A DNA stretch of 64,000 nt from Arthrobacter echini (GTDB taxonomy: Bacteria; Actinomycetota; Actinomycetes; Actinomycetales; Micrococcaceae): assembly GCF_004803505.1 (NCBI RefSeq), contig NZ_SSWH01000003.1, positions 248,001-312,000 of the forward strand. Direction: 5' to 3'. A model generated the notes under the pieces. The model was not told the origin of the DNA, made no database searches, and saw only the letters and a list, made by a program, of their open reading frames with translations. Below, one piece after another: positions 53,930 through 63,028 of this stretch (its first letter is position 1; the number at the start of each line of letters is the position of its first letter). The position numbers and the translations under genes are program-made.

Positions 53930-54602
53930 CGTCACTGCTCTCACCGTGATCACGGCGCTGCTGCCCGGGCGTCCCGACGTCACCGACGTCGCCGACGGCA
54001 GCTTCGTCCTTCGCCTTCCGGCCGCCGTCCGGGTCGATACCGCGCAGCGTCTGCAGGACGATCAGTACCACGCCGCAGACGACGGCGGAGTCCGCGATGT
54101 TGAAGATCGCGAAGTTCGGCAGCGCGATGAAGTCCACCACGTGGCCCTGTCCGAAGGAGGGCTCCCTGAACAATCGGTCGGTGAGATTGCCGAGCGCACC
54201 CCCGAGGACGAGCCCGAGTGCCACCGCCCAGAGCCAGGATGCGACCCTGCGGACCTGGAGGACGATCGCGACCGAGACGAGGACCATGATGATGGTGAAG
54301 ACCCAGGTGTAGTCGGTGCCGATCGAGAACGCGGCTCCGGGGTTGCGGATGAAACGCCAGCTCAGCAGTGGCGGCAGCACCGGGATCACGTCACCCTCGT
54401 CCATGGCGGAGACCACCCACCACTTCGTGAGCTGATCGAGGAGGTAGATCACGAGAGTACACAGGACGAGCACGAGCCCGTGACGCTTCGGCACGGAGCG
54501 CCTGCTGCCGCGGCCGTCAGCGGCGGTGGCCCCGGTCCCGGCCCGTGGTGCCGTCGGGGGTCCGTCGTCGGCGCCGTCCTGCGCGAAGGGGTTCTGGGTC
54601 AC
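53919..54602 (-). CDS. lspA: Signal peptidase II
   Basis: Membrane aspartyl protease that cleaves lipoprotein signal peptides. 227 residues. Four membrane segments; the catalytic dyad is Asp157 in GHVVDFI and Asp171 in FNIADS; NPGAAFS (88-94) and [11 protein letters not shown] (134-144) are conserved. I start at the GTG at 54602 ([10 protein letters not shown]), with GGAGG four bases upstream; an ATG at 54677 would overlap the terminator hairpin. A Gly/Asp-rich N-terminal extension and a polar C-terminal tail are typical of Actinobacteria. Confidence 0.93.
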   Translation of the reverse strand: MTQNPFAQDGADDGPPTAPRAGTGATAADGRGSRRSVPKRHGLVLVLCTLVIYLLDQLTKWWVVSAMDEGDVIPVLPPLLSWRFIRNPGAAFSIGTDYTWVFTIIMVLVSVAIVLQVRRVASWLWAVALGLVLGGALGNLTDRLFREPSFGQGHVVDFIALPNFAIFNIADSAVVCGVVLIVLQTLRGIDPDGGRKAKDEAAVGDVGDVGTPGQQRRDHGESSDDEQ

Positions 54603-54655
54603 TGGTCCTCCAGGGTAGGGATGCCGGGTCGCCGTGCCCGGAGGTCGGGACGGCG

Positions 54656-54696
54656 GAAGGGTCGGTCGCCGGGACATGCCCGGAGACCGACCCTTC
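54656..54696 (-). terminator. Terminator downstream of divIVA
   Basis: Arms GAAGGGTCGGTC (54656-54667) and GACCGACCCTTC (54685-54696): 12 pairs, with an inner CCGGG/CCCGG stem and loop ACATG. Located 33 bases after the divIVA stop on its strand and before lspA. Confidence 0.75.
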
Positions 54697-54728
54697 GCGT
54701 GGCTGCTGTCGACCGGAGGGGTCGCCCT

Positions 54729-55457
54729 CTACGAGGCCGAGGTGTTCGAGACGACGGATCCGGTGACGTCGAGATCGCGCAGCTGACCCTCGATGTAGTC
54801 CTTCAGGCGTGAGCGGTAGTCGCGCTCGAATCCGCGGAGCTGCTCCACCTTGCGTTCCAGGACGCTCTTGTCCTCCTCGAGGGCCCCGAGGGTCCTGCGA
54901 CTTGTCTCCTCGGCGCTGTCGACGAGAGTGGTGGCCTCGCGCTGCGCCTCGGCGATGATCTTGTCGCGCTGCTCGACGCCGGCGTTGACGTACTCGTCGT
55001 GCAGTCGCTGCGCCATGGCGAGGACACCGGCCGCGGACTCGGCAGTGTCGGTGGTCCTGTCGGAGGTCCCTGCGGTGGCCGAGGCGCTGGTTGTTCCGCT
55101 GTCGGCGGTGTCCTGGTCCGCGGTGGTCGGAGCGGCCACCTCGGACGCGGGTGCTTCGGAGACCGGCTGCACCGCAACGGAGTCGACACCGGTGGTGGTC
55201 GTCGGACCGCCATCGGCCCCTGCGGACGACACGCCCGCGGTCTGCGCGCCGGCGCTGACGGGAGCCGGCACGGCCCCGTTCGCATCCGCCGATCCGCCTG
55301 CCGCCGTGCGGCGCAGTTCCTCGTTCTCCTGGTTCAGGCGGCGCAGCTCGACGACGATCTCGTCCAGGAAGTCGTCCACCTCGTCCTGGTCGTAGCCTTC
55401 GCGGAACTTGGTCGGCTGGAATCTCTTGTTGACAACGTCTTCCGGCGTCAAAGCCAT
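54729..55457 (-). CDS. divIVA: Cell-pole/septum protein DivIVA (Wag31)
   Basis: Coiled-coil protein that marks poles and directs tip or septal growth in Actinobacteria. 242 residues. The conserved N-terminal membrane-binding domain reads MALTPEDVVNKRF and EGYDQDEVDDFLDEIV, then a coiled coil to ~residue 50, a Ser/Thr/Ala-rich linker (~50-135), and a second long coiled coil (EQRDKIIAEAQREAT ... LEEDKSVLERKVEQLRGF). A TATACG at ~55569-55564 on the minus strand may be its -10. Confidence 0.95.
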   Translation of the reverse strand: MALTPEDVVNKRFQPTKFREGYDQDEVDDFLDEIVVELRRLNQENEELRRTAAGGSADANGAVPAPVSAGAQTAGVSSAGADGGPTTTTGVDSVAVQPVSEAPASEVAAPTTADQDTADSGTTSASATAGTSDRTTDTAESAAGVLAMAQRLHDEYVNAGVEQRDKIIAEAQREATTLVDSAEETSRRTLGALEEDKSVLERKVEQLRGFERDYRSRLKDYIEGQLRDLDVTGSVVSNTSAS

Positions 55458-55603
55458 CGGATCACCTCTTCTGCTGGGTGCAGGTCCGCCCGAGGGAGCG
55501 CACGCTGCTGCGATATCGGTTCATGGGCGCGACCGGATGGGCCGTACCGGGCTGTGGATCAGCGTATATCTTCTGAAACTGCATCATGAAACGGGTCAGG
55601 ATG

Positions 55604-55894
55604 CTAGGTCGCGAGCCGGGCCGAGACGGACATCAGGATCACGACGAGGATGAACAGGACCAGGAAGGCCAGGTCGAGCTGGACCCCGCCCAGACGCAGC
55701 GGCGGGATCAGCCGCCGCAGTGCCCTGATCGGTGGATCGGTCACCGAGTACACCCCGGAGGCGAGGACGAGGGCGAGCTTGCGGGGCCGCCAGTCGCGCG
55801 CGAAACTCTGTACGGCGTCGTAGATGATGCGCAGGATCAGGGCGAGCTGGAACAGCATCAGTACGAGGTAGATCAGTGCGAATACCAAACTCAC
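55604..55894 (-). CDS. YggT-family membrane protein
   Basis: A 96-residue membrane protein with two hydrophobic segments (VFALIYLVLMLFQLALIL and LDLAFLVLFILVVILM) separated by RDWRPRKLALVLASGVYSVTDPPIRALRRLIPPLRLG, the YggT signature. It sits between sepF and divIVA, its normal place in the division cluster, and may take part in septum or membrane organisation. I use the GTG at 55894 (VSLVFALIYL), matching the family's usual first residues; a longer ATG form at 55948 starts with unconserved sequence. Confidence 0.88.
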   Translation of the reverse strand: MSLVFALIYLVLMLFQLALILRIIYDAVQSFARDWRPRKLALVLASGVYSVTDPPIRALRRLIPPLRLGGVQLDLAFLVLFILVVILMSVSARLAT

Positions 55895-55953
55895 AGAGCA
55901 GTTCCAGTCCTTCGGGCCTTCGGTATAGGACGCGACCTCGAGGGCCACGGGGC

Positions 55954-56472
55954 TCAGCTCTGGTTGAAGAAGCTGGTCTGTCCTTCGCTTGCCTTCAGGT
56001 CTTCGCCGAGAACTTCAATATACGACGGCGAGAGCAGGAACACCTTATTGGTGACTCGTTCTATGCTGCCGTGCAGGCCGAAGACGAGACCGGCCGAGAA
56101 GTCCACGAGGCGCTTGGCATCGGCCTCCGCCATGTCCGTGACGTTCATGATGACCGGGATCTGGTCCCTGAAGCTCTCTCCGATGAGCTTCGCGTCATTG
56201 TAGGAGCGGGGGTGGATCGTGGTGATCTGGCGCAGGCTCGTGGAGTCCTCGCGGGAGGACGGAGCACGCCTGATCGGTGTGACGGGCGCACGGTACTCCT
56301 CGACGGACGCTATGCGCGTGGCACCGGGTGCGGGCTCGAAACGGCGTTCGTCGCGATCGTGATCCACTGGGTCCTCGTTCCTGCCGTGCTGGGTGCTCGC
56401 TTCGGGGTCGTACTGCTCGTCACCGTCGGCGAGGCCGAGGTAGATCATCGTCTTGCGCAGTGCGCCGGCCAT
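55954..56472 (-). CDS. sepF: Cell division protein SepF
   Basis: Membrane-anchored FtsZ partner that replaces FtsA in Actinobacteria. 172 residues. N-terminal amphipathic start [16 protein letters not shown], a charged linker (~20-70), and the C-terminal SepF domain ([56 protein letters not shown]). GGAG lies six bases before the ATG at 56472. No ftsA is present in the cluster. Confidence 0.95.
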   Translation of the reverse strand: MAGALRKTMIYLGLADGDEQYDPEASTQHGRNEDPVDHDRDERRFEPAPGATRIASVEEYRAPVTPIRRAPSSREDSTSLRQITTIHPRSYNDAKLIGESFRDQIPVIMNVTDMAEADAKRLVDFSAGLVFGLHGSIERVTNKVFLLSPSYIEVLGEDLKASEGQTSFFNQS

Positions 56473-56619
56473 GGTGGCTCCTGTCGTAACTGTATGGACT
56501 GAGAGGTGGTGTGGACGGGCGGGCTCCGTGAACCCGAGGGCCCGGTGGATTCGAGGTCCGAGCATACTGGGCGATCCGAACCCTCAGCTGTACCTGATCA
56601 CCCTGGTCCGGATCAGACG

Positions 56620-57384
56620 CTACCTGACCTCCGGACGCGGGCCGAGGACGTCGGAACCGATCCTGAGGTGTGTCGCCCCGGCCTCGACGGCCTCCTCGAG
56701 ATCGCCGCTCATGCCCGCCGAGATTCCCGTCGCCGTGGGGTCCACGGAGCGGACGGTCCCGGAGATCGAGGCGAGGTTCCCGAACGCCTCCGAGGGCGGG
56801 ATCCCCAGCGGCGCCACCGCCATGACCCCGGCGAGCCGGAGCCCCGGGGTACCCATGAGCGCCTCGGCGAGAGCGAGGGCCTCGCCCGGAAGGGCCCCGC
56901 CCCTGCCGCCGTCGGACGCCTCGGGATCGAGATCGAACTGGAGGAAGCATTCCAGGTCCGCCCGGGGCACGGCACCCGAGGCCGCTCGCCCCTCCTGCTC
57001 CGCCGCGACGGCCTTTCCCAGCGCCCGGACCAGCGACAGGCGATCGACCGAGTGCACCGCAGCGGCGTAGCGGACCACGGATCGAGCCTTGTTGGTCTGC
57101 AGTTGACCGATGAAGTGCCAGGTGAGGAGATCGCCCAGTTCCGCTGCCTTGCCGGACGCTTCCTGATCCCGGTTCTCCCCGACATCGTGTACGCCGAGAC
57201 CGTGCAGGATCCGGATGTCGGACACGGGGAAGTACTTGGTGACCACGATCAGCGTCGGTCGCGTCCGACCGGCGGCAGCGGTTGCCGAGGAGATGCGCTC
57301 CCGGACGTGCTGGAGGCGTGCCGCGAGCTCCCGCGCACGTGCATCCGAGACCGCCGGACCCTCCTGCGCCCCGGGATCGATCAT
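56620..57384 (-). CDS. YggS-family PLP-binding protein
   Basis: A 254-residue PLP homeostasis protein with an alanine-racemase fold. PLP-binding lysine is Lys50 in LIVVTKYFP; GENRDQEASGK, WHFIGQLQTNKAR and VHSVDR follow, with GMSGDLEEAVEAGATHLRIGS near the C terminus. It regulates free PLP rather than racemising alanine in characterised members. Its start overlaps the pgeF stop by four bases. Placed between sepF and pgeF as usual. Confidence 0.93.
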   Translation of the reverse strand: MIDPGAQEGPAVSDARARELAARLQHVRERISSATAAAGRTRPTLIVVTKYFPVSDIRILHGLGVHDVGENRDQEASGKAAELGDLLTWHFIGQLQTNKARSVVRYAAAVHSVDRLSLVRALGKAVAAEQEGRAASGAVPRADLECFLQFDLDPEASDGGRGGALPGEALALAEALMGTPGLRLAGVMAVAPLGIPPSEAFGNLASISGTVRSVDPTATGISAGMSGDLEEAVEAGATHLRIGSDVLGPRPEVR

Positions 57385-58169
57385 GTTCGCCAGACGAGCC
57401 CGGCGAGCCGACCGGCTCCGGGCTCACGCCGGTGCGAGTACAGGGCGGTGTTCTCCACCGTGCACCACGCCTCGGCCTCGGGTACGGACTCCACCTGCAC
57501 GGCCGTCCGCCCGAGCTGTCGGCGGACACCGGCCGGCAGGTCGAGGGCGGGCGTGCCCGTCCTGGTCCGCGCCGCCGTCTCGGGAAGGGCCAGCGCGAGC
57601 TCACGCATCATGTCCTCGGGAACCTCGTAGCAGGAGCCGCATACGGACGGGCCGATCCAGGCGGACAGCCGCCGGGCGCCCCTGCGGCGCAGGAGGTCCA
57701 CCGCGCGCTCGACGATCCCGTTGGCCACACCGGCGCGGCCGGCGTGGACGACGGCGGTCGCCCCCGTTCCGCCGTCCGCGACGGATTCGTCGGCCAGCAC
57801 GACGGGCACGCAGTCCGCGACGAGCACGGCCAGCGGATCAGTTCCCGTGGGTGAGATCATCCCGTCCGCGTCCGGAGCACCGGCCACCGCAGCATCGGCG
57901 CCTCGCCCATCGCCGAGCACCGTCACCCGGTCCGAATGCGTCTGACTCATGAAGCGCAGGGAACCGGCAGGGATCCCCATCGACTCCTCGAGCCGGCTCC
58001 GCCGACGCCGGACACCCTCGGCGTCACCGCCCACGTGCAGCGCCAGGTTACCGGCCGGACGCGAGGTGAAGGCGACGCGCAGACCGGGACGGACCTCCCG
58101 CATCCAGTGGAACGGGGAGCTCGGGTCTCCGGTGGAGAGGCCTGTGACGCTGGCAGTGGCGGTAGGCAT
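57381..58169 (-). CDS. pgeF: Peptidoglycan editing factor / multicopper-type purine phosphorylase family
   Basis: A 262-residue DUF152/LACC1-like protein. Zinc ligands: His78 in FMSQTHSD, Cys120 in VADCVPVVLAD and His142 in AVVHAGRAG. PgeF is proposed to remove aberrant L-serine from muropeptides, while other members are purine nucleoside phosphorylases; which applies here is not settled. It begins three bases after the ftsZ stop and overlaps the YggS gene, so the three are co-translated. Confidence 0.88.
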   Translation of the reverse strand: MPTATASVTGLSTGDPSSPFHWMREVRPGLRVAFTSRPAGNLALHVGGDAEGVRRRRSRLEESMGIPAGSLRFMSQTHSDRVTVLGDGRGADAAVAGAPDADGMISPTGTDPLAVLVADCVPVVLADESVADGGTGATAVVHAGRAGVANGIVERAVDLLRRRGARRLSAWIGPSVCGSCYEVPEDMMRELALALPETAARTRTGTPALDLPAGVRRQLGRTAVQVESVPEAEAWCTVENTALYSHRREPGAGRLAGLVWRT

Positions 58170-58172
58170 GGA

Positions 58173-59363
58173 CTACTTGAGGAAGTCGGGCACGTCGAGA
58201 TCGTCCGAGCGCCCGGTGGAGAGATCCGGCTCCACGATCGCGGGAAGATCGACGTCGAAGCCCGAGTCGGCGGGAACCGGTCGCTGGCCCGACCGCTGCG
58301 CGGACCAGGATCCGATCCCGGCGGAGGCCGCTGAGCGCTGCGGATCCGCGCCGACGCTCGGCGCCACGGCGGGTCTCGACGAGGGAACGGGTGCCGCAGC
58401 CGGCTGGGACGTGACATCCACCTGGTCGAATCCTGCGGCGATGACCGTCACCCGCGCCTCGTCACCGAGCGCGTCGTCGATGACCGCACCGAAGATGATG
58501 TTCGCCTCCGGGTGGGCCACTTCCTGCACGAGGCGTGCAGCCTCGTTGATCTCGAAGAGGCCGAGGTCGGAGCCGCCCTGGATGGACAGCAGCACGCCGT
58601 GGGCGCCGTCGATGGACGCCTCGAGCAGCGGGGAGGCGATGGCGAGCTCGGCGGCCTTGACCGCCCGATCCTCTCCGCGCGCGGAACCGATACCCATGAG
58701 CGCCGACCCCGCGCCCTGCATGACGGACTTGACGTCCGCGAAGTCGAGGTTGATCAGACCGGGCGTGGTGATGAGGTCCGTGATGCCCTGGACACCGGAG
58801 AGCAGAACCTGATCGGCGGAGCGGAAGGCGTCCAGCATCGACACGTTGCGGTCGCTGATCGAGAGCAGGCGGTCGTTCGGGATCACGATGAGGGTGTCGA
58901 CCTCCTCGCGGAGGGTGTCGATGCCGCTCTCGGCCTGGTTCGAGCGCCGGCGTCCCTCGAAGGTGAACGGGCGGGTGACGACGCCGATGGTGAGGGCTCC
59001 GAGCGAGCGGGCGATGCGAGCGACGACGGGGGCACCGCCCGTACCGGTACCACCGCCCTCACCAGCCGTCACGAAGACCATGTCGGCCCCGCGCATGACC
59101 TCCTCGATCTCCTCGGCGTGGTCCTCGGCGGCGCGCCGGCCCACCTCGGGATCCGCTCCGGCACCGAGCCCGCGGGTGAGTTCGCGTCCGACGTCGAGCT
59201 TGACGTCGGCATCACTCATCAGCAGCGCCTGGGCATCGGTGTTGATGGCGATGAACTCCACGCCGCGGAGGCCCACGTCGATCATCCGGTTGACGGCATT
59301 GACGCCGCCGCCGCCGATGCCGACGACCTTGATGACGGCCAAGTAATTCTGAGGTGCTGCCAC
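58173..59363 (-). CDS. ftsZ: Cell division GTPase FtsZ
   Basis: Tubulin-like GTPase that forms the Z-ring. 396 residues. GTP-binding GGGTGTG at 103-109, NTDAQAL (41-47), and the T7 loop ([11 protein letters not shown]) that completes the neighbour's active site. The globular part ends near residue 315; a Ser/Ala/Pro-rich linker leads to the C-terminal DLDVPDFLK tail, which binds SepF in Actinobacteria. Starts at a GTG; AGG lies close upstream. A 230-base promoter region precedes it. Confidence 0.97.
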   Translation of the reverse strand: MAAPQNYLAVIKVVGIGGGGVNAVNRMIDVGLRGVEFIAINTDAQALLMSDADVKLDVGRELTRGLGAGADPEVGRRAAEDHAEEIEEVMRGADMVFVTAGEGGGTGTGGAPVVARIARSLGALTIGVVTRPFTFEGRRRSNQAESGIDTLREEVDTLIVIPNDRLLSISDRNVSMLDAFRSADQVLLSGVQGITDLITTPGLINLDFADVKSVMQGAGSALMGIGSARGEDRAVKAAELAIASPLLEASIDGAHGVLLSIQGGSDLGLFEINEAARLVQEVAHPEANIIFGAVIDDALGDEARVTVIAAGFDQVDVTSQPAAAPVPSSRPAVAPSVGADPQRSAASAGIGSWSAQRSGQRPVPADSGFDVDLPAIVEPDLSTGRSDDLDVPDFLK

Positions 59364-59433
59364 GTCCTGTGTCCCTTGTTCGAATCTGTCTGCTGTTCGG
59401 TGTGCCGTCGTCCGGCACCCCTCTGCCCCGTGA

Positions 59434-59471
59434 AACGTTAACGTTCAGGTTGAAAGTTAACGTTATGTCAA
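59434..59471 (-). promoter_or_regulatory. ftsZ promoter region with paired GTTAACGTT elements
   Basis: On the ftsZ strand a perfect -35 TTGACA (59471-59466) is followed by a palindromic stretch. GTTAACGTT occurs twice (59437-59445 and 59456-59464), 19 bases apart; the first lies in the 12-bp palindrome AACGTTAACGTT (59434-59445). No good -10 can be fixed at 17 bases. The region is unusually AT-rich for this genome. Confidence 0.6.
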
Positions 59472-59595
59472 GTAATTTCTATGCTCGACGCTATGCGTGC
59501 GGACGCCGTGATGCAATATTCGGCTCCCGCGTGTCCTTCTCCCTGCGCCTGTCCTGCCCGACCCGGCCTGCCTGACCCGCTCTGTCCATGGGTTC

Positions 59596-60378
59596 CTACC
59601 GGGTCACCGGCCGGTCCGGGGAACTGACGTCGAACTCCCCCACGGGCTGATCCGGCTCCCGCACCGACAGCAGGGCCTCGACGACGCGCGCCTTCTGCGC
59701 GTTGCGCTCCGAGCTGCCCCAGAAGATCACCTGATCTCCCTCCAGGGTCAGCCGGATCGAGTCGATCGTTCCGGCGGACGCGCTGGTGAGTCTGGAGAGC
59801 ACCGAGTCCGGCAGTTCGGCCAGAACAGCGGCGATGGAGGAGAACACCTGCGAGTTGACGGCTTCCGTCCCACCGTCGATCAGCGGCAGGTCGATCCCGT
59901 CGCGGTCGGGGACGCTGGCCAGGTGACGTCCCTGGGAGTCGATGAGGATGACGTCGGAGCCCTGCTCGAGGACGGCGACGGGTCTGCGCTCGGTGATCAT
60001 CACCACGAGCGTCGAGGGCGGCTCCGCGGCGATGCCGACGTCCTCGATGGGCGTCTTGTCCGCCAGCAGGGCTCGGACGTCCTCCGTGGAGATCCGCGTC
60101 AGCGACGTACCGACCAGTGGCGCGAGCGCCTCGTCGATCTCGGCGGTGGTGGTCAGCGACTGTCCCTCGACCACGATCGTCCGCAGGGCGAGCGCCGGGG
60201 AGAAGACGGCGAACGCCACCACCCCACCGAGAACCACGAGGACCGCGACGAGGGACAGGAGGATCCTCCGGGAGCGAGGCGAGCGTTTGGGCCCCGGGAA
60301 GTCGACGACGGTCGATCCCCGCGATCCGGCATCCGGTGCACCGCCGGTGCGGTTCCTCCGGACGAACGGCAGCTTCAC
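59596..60378 (-). CDS. ftsQ: Cell division protein FtsQ
   Basis: Divisome membrane protein, 260 residues. One membrane segment (ILLSLVAVLVVLGGVVAFAVF, ~44-64), a POTRA domain (ALRTIVVEGQSLTTTAEIDEAL), and the FtsQ domain (PPSTLVVMITERRPVAVLEQG). I start at the GTG at 60378, with GGGAGG about 13 bases upstream; an in-frame GTG at 60405 overlaps the murC stop by four bases (GTGA) and is a real alternative. A longer frame to 61389 is only antiphase murC sequence. Confidence 0.88.
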   Translation of the reverse strand: MKLPFVRRNRTGGAPDAGSRGSTVVDFPGPKRSPRSRRILLSLVAVLVVLGGVVAFAVFSPALALRTIVVEGQSLTTTAEIDEALAPLVGTSLTRISTEDVRALLADKTPIEDVGIAAEPPSTLVVMITERRPVAVLEQGSDVILIDSQGRHLASVPDRDGIDLPLIDGGTEAVNSQVFSSIAAVLAELPDSVLSRLTSASAGTIDSIRLTLEGDQVIFWGSSERNAQKARVVEALLSVREPDQPVGEFDVSSPDRPVTR

Positions 60379-60401
60379 CGGTCCGGGCAGTCCTCCCGGG
60401 C

Positions 60402-61907
60402 TCACCGGCCGGCCCCGGTGGCAGCCCGACCACCCCTGCGGTTCAGGGCGCGTTCTCCGAGCAGCGTCACGAGCTCCGCGCCGTAGCGGGTGACATCGCC
60501 GGCGCCGACCGTGAGGATGATGTCGCCCTCGCGCGTGGCGGCGACCACCGAGCGCAGGGCCTGGTCCGGGTCCTCGACGTAGGACACCTCCGTGCCGGTC
60601 GCATCGGCCATGAGCTCCGTGATGGTCCAGCCGCCGACGTCCTCGACCGGATCCTCCCGGGCCGCGTAGACGGGCAGCACGGTCACGGTGTCCGCCAACG
60701 CCAGTGCGGCAGCGAACCCTGCGGCGAACTCCTGCGTCCGGGAGAACAGATGAGGCTGGAACAGGACGTGGACGCGATGGCCCCCCGCGACGGTCCCGGC
60801 GGCGGTCAGGGCGGCGCGCACCTCGGTCGGATGGTGCGCATAGTCGTCGAACACGCGCACCCCGTCCGCCTCGCCGCGCGCCTCGAAGCGGCGTGCCGCA
60901 CCGGAGAACAGCGCCAGTCCGGTCGCGGCGACCGCCGGGTCCACCCCGAGTTCGAGCGCGACGGCGAACGCTGCCGTGGCATTGAGGATGTTGTACCGGC
61001 CCGGCACACCGAGCTGGAGCTCCTGTTGCGCGTCGAGACCGTCGATGCTGAAGGAGAGCATGCTGTTGGTGGTGCTCCCCACGTCCCGTGTAGCGCTGAT
61101 CCTGATGTCGGCGGTGTCCGCATAGCCGTAGGTGCGTACGCGGCGCGGGTCCGGGAGACCTCCGGCGAGGCCCGCGGCCCCGGGATCGTCCGCGCAGGCC
61201 ACCAGGAGTCCGTCCTCGGCCACGCGGTCGGCGAAGTCCCGGAACGCGGCGTGGACCGCGTCGGCGCTGCCGTAATGGTCCAGATGGTCCGCCTCGGCGT
61301 TCGTCACGACGGCGACGCGCGGCGAGTAGTTCAGGAACGACCCGTCGGACTCGTCGGCCTCGGCCACGAACACCTCCCCCCCGGTCCACTCCGCGTTGAC
61401 CCCGAGCGCAGCCACGTCACCGCCGATCGCGAAGGACGGGGCGAGGCCGGCCTCGCGCAGCAGCACGGTGAGCATCGCCGTCGTGGTGGTCTTGCCGTGC
61501 GTTCCCGCGACGGCGACCGCCTGCTGCCCGTGCATCGCTGCGGCGAGTGCCTCGGAACGGTGGAGCACGGGCAGCCCACGTCGCCGCGCCTCGATCAGCT
61601 CGGGGTTCGTCCCGCGGATGGCGGAGGAGACCACGACGGTCCCGTCCGCGGGCACGATGTCGGCCGTGTGCCCCACGTGCACGACGGCGCCGAGCGCGGC
61701 CAGCGCCCGCAGGCCCTTCGATTCCGCTGCATCGGAGCCGGAGACCTGCAGCCCCTGACCCAGCAGTACCCGGGCCACGGCGGACATCCCCGCTCCCCCC
61801 AGCCCGATGAAGTGCACGGGTTCCTTCAGTCCTGCCTCGAGCGCGGGTGCAGGGCCGTTCATGGCGGTGTTCGACGGGCTGTTCATTGCGGTGTCCGGGC
61901 CTTTCAC
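60402..61907 (-). CDS. murC: UDP-N-acetylmuramate--L-alanine ligase
   Basis: Adds L-alanine to UDP-MurNAc in peptidoglycan synthesis. 501 residues. N-terminal Rossmann motif [11 protein letters not shown] (35-45), ATP-binding GTHGKTTTT (135-143), [11 protein letters not shown], and [10 protein letters not shown]. The first ~28 residues contain a Met-Asn-Ser-Pro/Ala repeat ([15 protein letters not shown]) absent from most relatives, so a later start is possible. Overlaps murG by four bases. Confidence 0.95.
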   Translation of the reverse strand: MKGPDTAMNSPSNTAMNGPAPALEAGLKEPVHFIGLGGAGMSAVARVLLGQGLQVSGSDAAESKGLRALAALGAVVHVGHTADIVPADGTVVVSSAIRGTNPELIEARRRGLPVLHRSEALAAAMHGQQAVAVAGTHGKTTTTAMLTVLLREAGLAPSFAIGGDVAALGVNAEWTGGEVFVAEADESDGSFLNYSPRVAVVTNAEADHLDHYGSADAVHAAFRDFADRVAEDGLLVACADDPGAAGLAGGLPDPRRVRTYGYADTADIRISATRDVGSTTNSMLSFSIDGLDAQQELQLGVPGRYNILNATAAFAVALELGVDPAVAATGLALFSGAARRFEARGEADGVRVFDDYAHHPTEVRAALTAAGTVAGGHRVHVLFQPHLFSRTQEFAAGFAAALALADTVTVLPVYAAREDPVEDVGGWTITELMADATGTEVSYVEDPDQALRSVVAATREGDIILTVGAGDVTRYGAELVTLLGERALNRRGGRAATGAGR

Positions 61908-63028
61908 TGTGTCCTGTCCCCTGCTGCAGAGAGGATGAGCTCCGCCATGCGCCGGTCCGCGTCACGCACTCCGAGGGCGTAGGCCGCCCGCGACATCGCC
62001 TCGAGCCGTGCAGGGTCGGTCACCAGCGGCAGGATCTGATCGCGGATCCACGCGGGGGTGAACTCGCGGTCCTCGATGAGGACCGCACCACCGCTGCGGA
62101 CGAGTCCGGCGGCGTTGAACCGCTGTTCGCCATTGCCGTGGGGCAGTGGTACGAGGACCGCGGGGAGCCCGACGACGCTGACTTCACTGACGGTTGCGGC
62201 ACCGGCGCGTGCCAGTAGGAGATCGGCTGCCGCGTACACCCGCTCCATGCCGTCGACGAACTCGACCTGGTGATAGCCGGGGAGGGCGAGCGGCGTGCCG
62301 TCCGGACCCGGTACCTGCTTGCCGCGGCCGGTGATGTGGAGGACCTGCACGCCTGCTGCGACGAGGCCGGGGACGGCCGCGCCCAGGGAGCGGTTCATGC
62401 TCGCGGCACCGGAGGAGCCGCCCGTCACGATGAGCGTGGCTCGGTCCGGGTCGAGACCGAGGCTCGTCCTGGCGCTGGTACGCTCCGCCGTGCGGTCGAG
62501 AGCGGCGATGCCGCGCCGCATGGGCATCCCGACCGGCACGGCGCCCGGGAGCTTCGTTCCCTCGAAGGCGACCGCGACGCGGGCCGCGATACGGGCTCCG
62601 GCCCGGTTGGCGATGCCCGGCCGCGCGTTGGCCTCGTGGATGACCACGGGTACGCGTGCCGACCGGGCCGCCAGATAGGCCGGCGCGGAGACGTACCCGC
62701 CGACGCCGACGACGACGTCGGCACGCGTGTCGAGGACGATCCGCCGCGCCTGCCGCACGGCCCGGACGAACCGGGCGGGCAGCTTCAGCAGATCGAGGGA
62801 GGGGCGCCGCGGCAACGGCACACGGTCGATGGTGCGCAGCTCGAAGCCGGCCGCCGGAACGAGACGCGTCTCCATCCCGGTCCGGGTCCCGATGGCGGTG
62901 ATACGGGCGCCGGGGCGCTGCTCGACGATCGCGTGCGCGATGGCCAGCAGCGGGCTGACGTGGCCCGCGGTACCGCCGCCGGCGAGGACGACCGACACCG
63001 CGCCGTCGGTGGACGGGGTGGGCGCCAT
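61904..63028 (-). CDS. murG: Lipid II synthase (MurG)
   Basis: Transfers GlcNAc to lipid I to make lipid II at the inner membrane. 374 residues. [10 protein letters not shown] (17-26) is the glycine-rich UDP-sugar/pyrophosphate loop; [37 protein letters not shown] and [11 protein letters not shown] follow. I start at the ATG at 63028, which overlaps the ftsW stop by one base (TGATG). Length and order are standard. Confidence 0.95.
   Translation of the reverse strand: MAPTPSTDGAVSVVLAGGGTAGHVSPLLAIAHAIVEQRPGARITAIGTRTGMETRLVPAAGFELRTIDRVPLPRRPSLDLLKLPARFVRAVRQARRIVLDTRADVVVGVGGYVSAPAYLAARSARVPVVIHEANARPGIANRAGARIAARVAVAFEGTKLPGAVPVGMPMRRGIAALDRTAERTSARTSLGLDPDRATLIVTGGSSGAASMNRSLGAAVPGLVAAGVQVLHITGRGKQVPGPDGTPLALPGYHQVEFVDGMERVYAAADLLLARAGAATVSEVSVVGLPAVLVPLPHGNGEQRFNAAGLVRSGGAVLIEDREFTPAWIRDQILPLVTDPARLEAMSRAAYALGVRDADRRMAELILSAAGDRTQ

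Noticed and set aside
59596-61389. A 597-codon open frame that would fuse sequence over murC with ftsQ
   Set aside because: The N-terminal part is out-of-frame murC with no family match; the ftsQ part begins normally near 60378 or 60405.
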